Shown: in pieces, positions 43,751-50,892 of the stretch
How the letters are laid out: every line of letters begins with the position of its first letter
How positions within the stretch are numbered: the first letter of the stretch is position 1
Assembly (NCBI GenBank): GCA_964472295.1
Contig: CAYYJQ010000001.1
Coordinates: 1 to 64,000 of the forward strand
Origin: JAJRZX01 sp964472295
GTDB taxonomy: Bacteria; Desulfobacterota; GWC2-55-46; JADFVP01
Direction: 5' to 3'
Length of the DNA: 64,000 nucleotides
The notes under the pieces: generated by a model
What the model was told of the DNA's origin: nothing
Seen by the model: the letters and a program-made list of their open reading frames with translations, nothing else
Database searches by the model: none
Made by a program: the position numbers and the translations under genes

Positions 43751-43774
43751 ACTTTCTTTTTTCTAAAAGAAAGT
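43751..43774 (+). repeat. Dispersed hairpin repeat, copy 6
   Basis: ACTTTCTTTT (43751-43760), loop TTCT, AAAAGAAAGT (43765-43774), in the spacer between arcC and the DUF2130 gene. A GGGCTG/CAGCCC stem lies ~35 bases upstream. Confidence 0.7.
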
Positions 43775-43814
43775 AAGGGAAGTAAGGTTTGTTTTACATT
43801 TTTCAGGAGTCATC

Positions 43815-45083
43815 ATGTCTGAAGATACCATAACCTGTCCGCGCTGCGCCGAGGCCATACCCCTTACCGAGGCCCTTTCCAGAAAGATACGCGAGGGGCT
43901 TGCCCGTGAGTACGAGGCCCGCGAGAGAGCGCGCGAAGAGGAATTCAAGAGGCGCGAGGAGGCGCTCAGGAAGAAGGGGGCGGACCTTGAAAAACTCGTA
44001 AGCGAGAAACTCGCCGCCGGGCGCGCCCGCCTTGAGCTTGAGGCGAAAAAACGCGCCGAGGAAGAAACGGCCCTCAAGATAACCGCCCTTGAAGACGAGG
44101 CGCGTGAGACAAAAAAACGCCTTGACGAGGCCAATAAAAAAGAGCTCGCCTATCTCAGGGAGAAGAGGGCCTTTGACGAGGAAAAGCGTAGCTTTGAGTT
44201 GAAACTCGCCCGCGCCATGGAAGAGGAACGGGCAAGGATACGGCACGAGGCTGAGACGGCCTTCATGGAGGCCCACCGCCTGAAAGACCTTGAAAAAGAC
44301 AAGAAGATGCAGGACATGCAGAGGATTATAGAGGACCTCAAGAGAAAGTCCGAGCAGGGCTCCATGCAGACACAGGGCGAGGTCATGGAACTTGATTTAG
44401 AAGCCGCGCTGAAGGCCCGCTTTCCCCTTGACGAGGTCCTGCCCGTGCCAAAGGGCATACGCGGAGCGGACATCATACAGAGGGTGCGCACACGGACGGG
44501 CCGCGACTGCGGGACCATTATCTGGGAGTCCAAACGAACAAAGGCATGGAACAACGAGTGGATTACAAAACTAAAGGACGACCAGCGCGAGGTACGGGCC
44601 GAACTGGCCGTTATAGCCACCGAGACCCTGCCGCGCGGGACAAATTCCTTTGACCTTATAGACGGCGTATGGGTAACAGGGTACCACCTTGCCCCAAACC
44701 TTGCCGAGGCCCTAAGGGCCTCTCTTGTGCAACTCGCGCGCATAAGGCAGTCCGTTGTGGGGCGGGAAGAAAAGATGGAGGCCATCTACAGGTATCTATC
44801 GGGGCCAGAGTTCCGCCAGAAGGTAGAGGCCATACTCGAGTCCTTCAGAACCATGAAGGAAGAACTCGAAAAGGAAAAGGCCGCTGTCATGAGGCTCTGG
44901 GCCAAGCGCGAAAAACAGATAGAGCGGGTCGTCGTGAATACGGTGAAGATGTACGGAGACCTCGAGGGCATAATAGGCGCGGCCCTGCCGCCCATAAAGA
45001 CCCTTGAACTCGAAGAAGGGGAAGAGCGCGCCGAAGCGGCTGGCCATGAGGATAGCCCAACGGAAAAAGACGGACTCTTTTAA
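43815..45083 (+). CDS. DUF2130 protein (coiled coil plus restriction-like nuclease fold)
   Basis: A 422-residue protein with an N-terminal zinc-ribbon-like start (TITCPRCAEAIPL), a long coiled coil (~25-195) rich in Arg/Glu/Lys, and the DUF2130 core. The core has the segment GTIIWESKRTKAWNNEWITKLKDDQREV (around residues 235-262), a restriction-endonuclease-type pattern with E-x-K, then FDLIDGVWVTGY. DUF2130 members are widespread; a role in DNA metabolism or defence is suspected but not shown here. It stands alone after arcC. Confidence 0.85.
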   Translation: MSEDTITCPRCAEAIPLTEALSRKIREGLAREYEARERAREEEFKRREEALRKKGADLEKLVSEKLAAGRARLELEAKKRAEEETALKITALEDEARETKKRLDEANKKELAYLREKRAFDEEKRSFELKLARAMEEERARIRHEAETAFMEAHRLKDLEKDKKMQDMQRIIEDLKRKSEQGSMQTQGEVMELDLEAALKARFPLDEVLPVPKGIRGADIIQRVRTRTGRDCGTIIWESKRTKAWNNEWITKLKDDQREVRAELAVIATETLPRGTNSFDLIDGVWVTGYHLAPNLAEALRASLVQLARIRQSVVGREEKMEAIYRYLSGPEFRQKVEAILESFRTMKEELEKEKAAVMRLWAKREKQIERVVVNTVKMYGDLEGIIGAALPPIKTLELEEGEERAEAAGHEDSPTEKDGLF

Positions 45084-45130
45084 GGGCCTGAAGAGAATAA
45101 TAGGGTATACTTAATATAAGGGACGAGGAC

Positions 45131-45418
45131 ATGCTGACAACCATCATAACAATATACATCGTGCTCTCCATTGCCATCGGCGTGGCGCTGGGCCTCATGG
45201 CACAACGCGGCGGCGGAAATTTCATAAAATGGCTCATCTACGGCGCGCTCCTTCCCTTCATAGCCCTTCCAAAGGCCCTCCTCATCATGAAAGACACCCG
45301 CGCAAGAGGACCGCGCCGCCCAATGGGCAAAAAAAAGTGCATGTACTGCCGCAGTAAGGTAAATATAAACGCAAAAACCTGCCCCAAGTGCGGCTACGAA
45401 TTCATCGACTTCAGCTGA
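45131..45418 (+). CDS. Small membrane protein with zinc-ribbon tail
   Basis: A 95-residue protein: one or two hydrophobic segments (TTIITIYIVLSIAIGVALGL, then FIKWLIYGALLPFIALP) followed by a cytosolic basic linker and a zinc ribbon with paired cysteines CMYCRSK...CPKCGY. The cysteine spacing fits one zinc ion. GGACGAGGAC precedes the ATG. It follows the DUF2130 gene by ~50 bases. No function is known. Confidence 0.75.
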   Translation: MLTTIITIYIVLSIAIGVALGLMAQRGGGNFIKWLIYGALLPFIALPKALLIMKDTRARGPRRPMGKKKCMYCRSKVNINAKTCPKCGYEFIDFS

Positions 45419-45479
45419 AGACGGATAGGAAAGAGAGGGGGGAAACAGAAAGAAGAGAGAGAGAGGGAGAGAGAATATT

Positions 45480-45597
45480 CCACTTTCTTTTAGAAAAAAG
45501 AAAGTGGAGCAAAGAAAACCAATAGGGGATGAAACTTAAAGCCATTGAACATAAGCACCGTGGCCCTCAAAAAAAAAGCGTGCCAAAGAAAACCAAT
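45480..45597 (-). repeat. Dispersed hairpin repeat, copy 7 (minus orientation)
   Basis: CCACTTTCTTTT (45480-45491), loop AGAA, AAAAGAAAGTGG (45496-45507), then CAAAGAAAACC (45510-45520) and a second flank word near 45586. It lies between convergent genes. Confidence 0.75.
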
Positions 45598-45608
45598 AGG
45601 CACTCCCA

Positions 45609-46376
45609 CTACTCCGCTATACGCTCGACACTCATGCCGTCATAGGCGAACTCCACGCCCTCGGGCAGGTTCGCGCTGTCTCTCCTGTAATCCACCTCGT
45701 GACTCAGATGAGTAAGGATGGTCCTTCGGGGCCTGAGTGTCTCTACCACGGCAAGGGCCTCGTCTATATTCATGTGCGTGGGGTGCGGTCTGAATCGGAG
45801 CGCGCCAAGGACAAGGACATCAAGCCCGTGAAGTCTTTCCATGGACTCAGGCGGGATAAGACTGCAATCCGTCATATAGGCAAGGCCGCCCATGCGGAAC
45901 CCCAGGACAGAGGCCCTGCCGTGCTCGGCCTCGATAGGCATAACCTCGCAAGGACCGGCCATGAAGGGGCCGTCAATAACGTGTATGTCCAGGCTCGGGG
46001 TGATGCTGTCGGCCTTCTCTCTATTGAAGATATAATGAAAAATGGCGCGGATGCGGCCAACTGTCTCGGCGCCGGCAAAGCAGGGGATGGAACCCTCCTG
46101 AATCATATTGAAGGAGCGCAGCTCGTCTATGCCGTGAAGGTGGTCAGCATGGGAGTGGGTAAAGAGTACGGCGTCTATCCTTGTGACGCCGAGGGAAAGG
46201 GCCTGATAACGAAGGTCGGTAGAGGTGTCGATTAGGATATGGGCGCCCATGGCCTCGATAAGGACCGATGACCGCGTGCGCCTGTTCCGGGGGTCTGGTG
46301 ACGAGCATACCCCGCAGGTACAGCCTATTACCGGTACGCCAGTGGACGTGCCGCAGCCTAATACAAGGAGTTTCAT
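45609..46376 (-). CDS. PhnP-like metallo-beta-lactamase-fold phosphodiesterase
   Basis: A 255-residue metallo-hydrolase. Zinc ligands HSHADH lie at 74-79. The N-terminal CGTSTGVPVIGCTCGVC contains the cysteine cluster found in PhnP and its relatives. The conserved histidines EAEHGRAS and PTHMNIDEAL follow. Relatives hydrolyse cyclic phosphates (PhnP) or lipoate precursors, so the substrate is uncertain. It lies 108 bases after the cytochrome b5 gene on the minus strand, separated by a C-rich spacer; it may be co-transcribed. Confidence 0.85.
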   Translation of the reverse strand: MKLLVLGCGTSTGVPVIGCTCGVCSSPDPRNRRTRSSVLIEAMGAHILIDTSTDLRYQALSLGVTRIDAVLFTHSHADHLHGIDELRSFNMIQEGSIPCFAGAETVGRIRAIFHYIFNREKADSITPSLDIHVIDGPFMAGPCEVMPIEAEHGRASVLGFRMGGLAYMTDCSLIPPESMERLHGLDVLVLGALRFRPHPTHMNIDEALAVVETLRPRRTILTHLSHEVDYRRDSANLPEGVEFAYDGMSVERIAE

Positions 46377-46484
46377 AGCGGTATTAATACCACGGCTCCC
46401 ACCCCCCTGTGCCCTTCATGCCCCCTTCCCGAGATGCCCCCCCTATACCCAGAGACACCCCCCTGCCCCCCCTGCCCGGTCCCC
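46377..46484. other. C-run spacer between cytochrome b5 and the metallo-hydrolase gene
   Basis: No gene. Runs of C on the plus strand (G-runs on the minus, the sense strand of both neighbours) at 46394-46480. Confidence 0.5.
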
Positions 46485-46718
46485 TTACTCCTCGTACTCA
46501 CCCACTACGGGGAGTTCTTCCACTACCTCACCGTCATGAGGCGCATCTTCAAGGTAAGGCGTAAGGTCGCAACCCGCATAGTGCTCAAAGTGCATGCCCT
46601 CCACAAAGAGGGGGCTCTTCGTGGCGTCGTAGACCTTGCCCTTGTAGGCGAAATATATGGGGTCCCCTGCGTTGGAACCGTCGTATTTCTGGAGTTCTTT
46701 TTCAGTAAATTTTTTCAT
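46485..46718 (-). CDS. Small cytochrome b5-like heme/steroid-binding domain protein
   Basis: A 77-residue single-domain protein. It starts MKKFTEKELQKYDG, has IYFAYKGKVYDAT and the HFEHYAGCDLT signature, with His46 in the classic axial-ligand place and His43 nearby. It matches the bacterial cytochrome b5-like/MAPR domain. There is no signal or membrane segment, so it acts in the cytosol. It starts four bases after the M50 protease stop, so it is part of that minus-strand unit. Its electron partner is unknown. Confidence 0.85.
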   Translation of the reverse strand: MKKFTEKELQKYDGSNAGDPIYFAYKGKVYDATKSPLFVEGMHFEHYAGCDLTPYLEDAPHDGEVVEELPVVGEYEE

Positions 46719-46721
46719 AGT

Positions 46722-47603
46722 TCAGACAATATAAAATGGTGTTGGCATGAAAGTCAATACAAAAACAAGTATTGCCGCCGCGGCGGTGAACTTGCGCCTC
46801 CTGTCAAGGGGCTCGTGGTGACCCTCGATAGGCGGGTGCCAGAGACCTATGATGGCGATAAGGGCCCCCCAGATGAACCATCCCGGCCATGTAAGGTACC
46901 CGAGGGCCGCCATAAGGATGACAATGAAGATGGTAAGGGGCCTCTGCCTATCGCCAAGGAGGGCGTACACCACGTGGCCCCCGTCGAGTTGCCCCAGGGG
47001 AAGGAGGTTCATGGCGGTTACAAAAAAACCTATCCAGCCGGCAAAGGCCATGGGGCTCAAGAAGACATCAAAGCCCCTTGGCACAGGTCCTATGGCAAGA
47101 TAGGTGAGCCCCTTGAAAATTAGCGAATTACCGAACCCAAGGGCCCCTGTGCCCTGAACAAGAGGCGTGATGGAGGAGGAACGAAGGCCTATGAAAGTAA
47201 CCACCGTGGCGATTACAAAACCAGAGAGAGGGCCCGCGGCGCCAATGTCAACGAGGGCGTTCTTCGTGGTAATGGGGGTCTTAATCCTTATGACCGCCCC
47301 GAAGGTGCCTATCATTGGGGGGATGGGCGGGCCGGGAATGAAAAGGGGCAGGGTCGTAAGCACGCCGTGGCGCCTTGAGGCGATATAATGACCGAGTTCG
47401 TGAGTGCCGAGTATGAGTATCAGCGAAATGGCAAAGGGCAGTCCCATGAATATCTCGCCGGGGTGTGTGAAGGGGTTCCCGCCCTGGTAACGCGCCCCTG
47501 CGATAATTGTAGTAATGAGTGTTATGATGAAGAGCGCCCCCGGAAGGACCCTGCCGGGCCTACGCGGGACCCTGGTCTTTTTCCGCGCCCACGGCCAACT
47601 CAT
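46722..47603 (-). CDS. M50-family site-2-type membrane metalloprotease
   Basis: A 293-residue polytopic inner-membrane protein. The zinc-binding HELGH occupies residues 68-72 inside a hydrophobic helix (ILGTHELGHYIAS), and the second motif NLLPLGQLDGGHVVY supplies the third ligand. A conserved loop GPPIPPMIGTFGAVIRI lies between. It has no PDZ domain, so it differs from RseP and resembles the FtsH-distant SpoIVFB/plant EGY type. Its start overlaps the end of the AI-2E gene by four bases. Substrate unknown. Confidence 0.88.
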   Translation of the reverse strand: MSWPWARKKTRVPRRPGRVLPGALFIITLITTIIAGARYQGGNPFTHPGEIFMGLPFAISLILILGTHELGHYIASRRHGVLTTLPLFIPGPPIPPMIGTFGAVIRIKTPITTKNALVDIGAAGPLSGFVIATVVTFIGLRSSSITPLVQGTGALGFGNSLIFKGLTYLAIGPVPRGFDVFLSPMAFAGWIGFFVTAMNLLPLGQLDGGHVVYALLGDRQRPLTIFIVILMAALGYLTWPGWFIWGALIAIIGLWHPPIEGHHEPLDRRRKFTAAAAILVFVLTFMPTPFYIV

Positions 47604-48688
47604 CTCAGCGGACCCCCTCGCCCGCCCCCCTCGCCGGGCCCGCTGGAGGAGCCTTCCCTTACCGCTATCCTGTATATCTCAAGGGCCGACTGCGCGACGC
47701 TCAGTATTATGGGACCCGCTATAATGCCGATAAAACCAAAGGCGTGCACCGCGCCGAGCACGCTGAAGAAAAGAAGGAGCGGATGTTGCTCTGTCTTTCC
47801 GCTTATGATAAGGGGCCTTAAGAAGTTGTCCACGAGCCCAATGACAAGTGCGCCCCACAAAAGGAGTATAAAGGCCTTGATAAAGGCGCCTTTTATAAGT
47901 AGATATATAATTGCCGGAACCACCACTGCCAGCGTGCCTATGCCAGGGAGAAATGACGTTATGAACATGACAAAGCCCCAGAGAAAGGGCGATGAGATGC
48001 CGAGGAACCAGAAGGCAATACCCCCGAGGGTGCCCTGAAGTGCGCCTATGAGCACACCGCCAGTAATGGTGGCCGTAATGACGACCCTGTTCTTTGTGAT
48101 GACCTCTTCCTTTCTTGCCTCACCCAGGGGGAGTAGATCCTTGAGGAGCCCGAGGAGGCGTCCGCTCTCCATGAAGAGGAAGAACATGGTGATAAAGGCG
48201 AGGACAATATTGAAGAGGAGCTGGGCAAAGTTGCTCACAGCGCCCTTGAGGCCGGGCACAAGATAACCGCTTGCCTGCTGAAGCGTGGTGGCTATAAGCC
48301 TCTGGAGGTCCGCTGGAGAGACATGGACATAGCGCTCAAGGAGGTCTCTGAAGTATCTTACAAAAAAGAAGTGGTCCCCCCCGGGCGCTATGGGGTGCTC
48401 GGCAAGGTAATGCTGGGCCCATATGTAAAGGTCAAAGGCCTCCTTTGTAAGAAGGCCCGCAAGGACGGCCATTGGCACGATGAAGAAGAGGGCGATTATG
48501 ATGCAGGTAAGGGCCGAGGCCGCGGCCCTGAACCTTGCAGGGCGAAGGAGCCACCTGTACAGGGGATGAAAGAGAATTACAAAGACCACAGCCCAGAAGA
48601 TTGGGACAAAGAAAGGGGCCATTATGAGGTACGTCAGATACCCTATAAGGGCCGCGAATAAGAGGCTCGCGATTCTCTCCTTCTTCAA
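47600..48688 (-). CDS. AI-2E (PerM/YdiK) family transporter
   Basis: A 362-residue inner-membrane protein with about eight hydrophobic segments and the AI-2E signatures (FFLGISSPFLWGFVMFITSFLPGIGT, IGLVDNFLRPLIISGK, GIIAGPIILSVAQSALEI). Members export autoinducer-2 (TqsA), or act as Na+/H+ or other exporters, so the cargo is uncertain. It is the first gene of the minus-strand unit AI-2E-M50-cytochrome b5, whose end overlaps the M50 start. Confidence 0.85.
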   Translation of the reverse strand: MKKERIASLLFAALIGYLTYLIMAPFFVPIFWAVVFVILFHPLYRWLLRPARFRAAASALTCIIIALFFIVPMAVLAGLLTKEAFDLYIWAQHYLAEHPIAPGGDHFFFVRYFRDLLERYVHVSPADLQRLIATTLQQASGYLVPGLKGAVSNFAQLLFNIVLAFITMFFLFMESGRLLGLLKDLLPLGEARKEEVITKNRVVITATITGGVLIGALQGTLGGIAFWFLGISSPFLWGFVMFITSFLPGIGTLAVVVPAIIYLLIKGAFIKAFILLLWGALVIGLVDNFLRPLIISGKTEQHPLLLFFSVLGAVHAFGFIGIIAGPIILSVAQSALEIYRIAVREGSSSGPGEGGGRGGPLR

Positions 48689-48737
48689 AAAGGCCTTCTC
48701 CTTATTTTACTCCATCCGGCCTAAAAAGCCGTGACCT

Positions 48738-48766
48738 TTGATTTTACCTTCTAATAACAGTATAAT
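48738..48766 (+). promoter_or_regulatory. Promoter of the MnmA-like/larE unit
   Basis: TTGATT (48738-48743), 17-base spacer, TATAAT (48761-48766). Transcription would start near 48773 and leave a ~110-base leader before the ATG at 48882. Confidence 0.65.
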
Positions 48767-48881
48767 TATATCAATTAAATTACAAGAAGTTTACCCTCCA
48801 GGGGCCTTTCCATGAAGTCTGGACTTCTGGCTTGAAGAGTGGTGGCTTCTTGGAAAAATCAGAAGAGAGAGGAACCAGGAC

Positions 48882-49895
48882 ATGACAAAGGCAGTGGCCC
48901 TTTTATCAGGGGGCCTTGACAGCACCCTTGCGGTAAAGATGATTATTGACCAGGGCATCGAGGTCCATGCCCTCAACTTTACCTCGGCCTTCTGCACCTG
49001 CACCACGAGCGCGAGAAAGGCCGGCGGATGCAAGAGCGAATCAAGGCGCGTGGCCGAGGAGTTCGGCATTCCCATTAAGGTAGTCGTAAAGGGAGACGAC
49101 TATATTGATATTGTGCGCTCCCCAGCCCATGGCTATGGAAAGGGCATGAACCCCTGCGTGGACTGCCGCATTTACATGTTCAAGGCCGCGAAAAAGTACA
49201 TGGAGGAGATAGGCGCCTCTTTCATACTCACCGGAGAGGTCCTGGGGCAGAGGCCCATGAGCCAGCGCCGGGAGACCATGCGCATAATCGAGCGCGATAG
49301 CGGTCTCGAGGGTCTTATCCTCCGCCCCCTCTGCGCTGGAAGGCTCGAGCCGACTATCGCCGAAAAAGAGGGCCTTGTAGACAGGAGCAAACTCCTCAGC
49401 GTTGCCGGCCGTGGCCGAAGGCCTCAGATGGACCTTGCCGATGAACTCGGCGTGAACGACTACCCATGCCCCTCGGGGGGTTGCCTTCTTACGGACCGCG
49501 TCTTCTCCAAAAAGGTCCGTGACCTCTTTGAGCACAAGGAAGAAATAGAAAAACGGGACCTCATGCTCCTTAAGACTGGAAGGCATCTACGCCACGCTGG
49601 GTTCAAGATAGTACTCGGGAGAGACGAGGCCGACAATGCCCGCCTGAAGGCCCTTGCCGCGCCCGGAGAGACGACCATAGAGCCCGTGGACTTTCCCGGC
49701 CCCTTTGTCCTCATTACAGGCAAGGCCACGGATGAGGTAATAGATTTCGCGGGGGGGCTAATCCTCCGCTACGCCGCGGGAAAGGCCGGCCCGGACAAGA
49801 CCCTGCGCCTGTCTTTCAGAGGCAAGTCCAGCGAGTTCACCCCAAGGGGCCCTGTCACGGAAGAGGCCCTTCAGGCGGCACGGGTCTGTTCATGA
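48882..49895 (+). CDS. MnmA/ThiI-like ATP-pyrophosphatase, probable tRNA or cofactor sulfurtransferase
   Basis: A 337-residue PP-loop protein. The ATP motif ALLSGGLDSTLAVK sits near residues 6-19. The NPCVDCRIYMF motif has Cys92 and Cys95; CPSGGC gives Cys196 and Cys201. Two thiol sites ~100 residues apart match the catalytic pair of MnmA. The C-terminal ~110 residues (KTGRHLRHAGFKIVLGRDEADNARL) are an NFACT-R/DUF814-like RNA-binding part. It may thiolate tRNA. Its stop overlaps the larE start by four bases, so the two sulfur-transfer proteins are translated together. It is more divergent than true MnmA. Confidence 0.78.
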   Translation: MTKAVALLSGGLDSTLAVKMIIDQGIEVHALNFTSAFCTCTTSARKAGGCKSESRRVAEEFGIPIKVVVKGDDYIDIVRSPAHGYGKGMNPCVDCRIYMFKAAKKYMEEIGASFILTGEVLGQRPMSQRRETMRIIERDSGLEGLILRPLCAGRLEPTIAEKEGLVDRSKLLSVAGRGRRPQMDLADELGVNDYPCPSGGCLLTDRVFSKKVRDLFEHKEEIEKRDLMLLKTGRHLRHAGFKIVLGRDEADNARLKALAAPGETTIEPVDFPGPFVLITGKATDEVIDFAGGLILRYAAGKAGPDKTLRLSFRGKSSEFTPRGPVTEEALQAARVCS

Positions 49896-50797
49896 TTAAA
49901 AAGGAACGCGCTCTGGCGGCAAAAGGTCTGCCCACGCCGCATGTGCTCGATGCCCCAACGCAGAGGAAACTCAGGCGCCTTGAGGCCATTATAGAGGAGA
50001 TGGGCTCACTTCTGGTGGCCTTCTCCGGTGGAGTGGATTCAACGCTCCTTCTAAAGGTGACCTCAGATGTGCTCAGCAAGAGGGCCGCGGCCATTACGGC
50101 AACATCCCCCACATACCCCGCGCACGAACTCATAGAGGCAAAGAGGCTTGCCCGGGAATTCGGCGTAAGGCATATCATAGTGGATTCACGGGAAATAGAA
50201 CTTCCGGGCTTCTCGGGCAACACGCCAGAGAGGTGTTATTACTGCAAGGACGAACTCTTCAGAATAGCCTGGCAAGAGGCCAAGGCCCTTGGCATAGGGC
50301 ATGTGGCCCATGGGGCCAACGCGGACGACCTCAAGGACTACCGCCCCGGCGCCACTGCGGCGGTAGAGCAGAAAGTGCGGAGCCCCCTTCAGGAGGCAGG
50401 ACTCGGAAAGGCCGAGATACGGGCCATAAGCCGCGGCCTCGGGCTCTCCACATGGGATAAACCCGCCCTTGCCTGCCTCTCGTCAAGGTTTCCCTATGGC
50501 ACGGGCATAACAGAAGAGAGACTGAAGAAGGTGGCCCTTGCCGAGGAAACGATGCGCGGCCTTGGCTTCAGGGAGTTCAGGGTAAGGTATTACGGAGATA
50601 CGGTAAGGATAGAGACAGCACTGGGCGAGATGGACCGCCTTATTGAGGAGGAGACGCGGGGGAAGATAGTCGCCTCCATGAAGAACCTTGGGTTTATATA
50701 CATCACCATGGACCTTGAGGGCTACAGAACAGGAAGCATGAACGAAGTCCTTGGAAAAGACCCTTCTGATGAGTCACAAAGGAACGAGGGGGCTTGA
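49892..50797 (+). CDS. larE: LarE-family sulfur transferase (nickel-pincer cofactor)
   Basis: A 301-residue PP-loop protein that donates sulfur to the pyridinium-3,5-dithiocarboxylate precursor of lactate racemase cofactor. The ATP motif AFSGGVDSTLLLKV holds SGGVDS at 45-50. Cysteines 115, 118 (RCYYCKDELF) and 195 (LACLSSRFPYG) form a three-cysteine set, as in LarE enzymes that use a [4Fe-4S] cluster instead of a sacrificial cysteine. larA, larB and larC are absent from the window, so the racemase cofactor link is family inference. It is the second gene after the MnmA-like gene. Confidence 0.88.
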   Translation: MIKKERALAAKGLPTPHVLDAPTQRKLRRLEAIIEEMGSLLVAFSGGVDSTLLLKVTSDVLSKRAAAITATSPTYPAHELIEAKRLAREFGVRHIIVDSREIELPGFSGNTPERCYYCKDELFRIAWQEAKALGIGHVAHGANADDLKDYRPGATAAVEQKVRSPLQEAGLGKAEIRAISRGLGLSTWDKPALACLSSRFPYGTGITEERLKKVALAEETMRGLGFREFRVRYYGDTVRIETALGEMDRLIEEETRGKIVASMKNLGFIYITMDLEGYRTGSMNEVLGKDPSDESQRNEGA

Positions 50798-50892
50798 CCC
50801 CTCCTCCTTGTGTCGTGCCCGCCCCCCATCCCCGCCACATATACACTCCGAGGTTAACCCACCTCTCGATAAGAGACCCCATGCCAGGCCCC
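50798..50892. other. C-rich spacer between convergent genes
   Basis: No gene between larE and the 905-residue protein gene. C-runs on plus (G-runs on the minus sense strand). No clear hairpin terminator. Confidence 0.4.
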
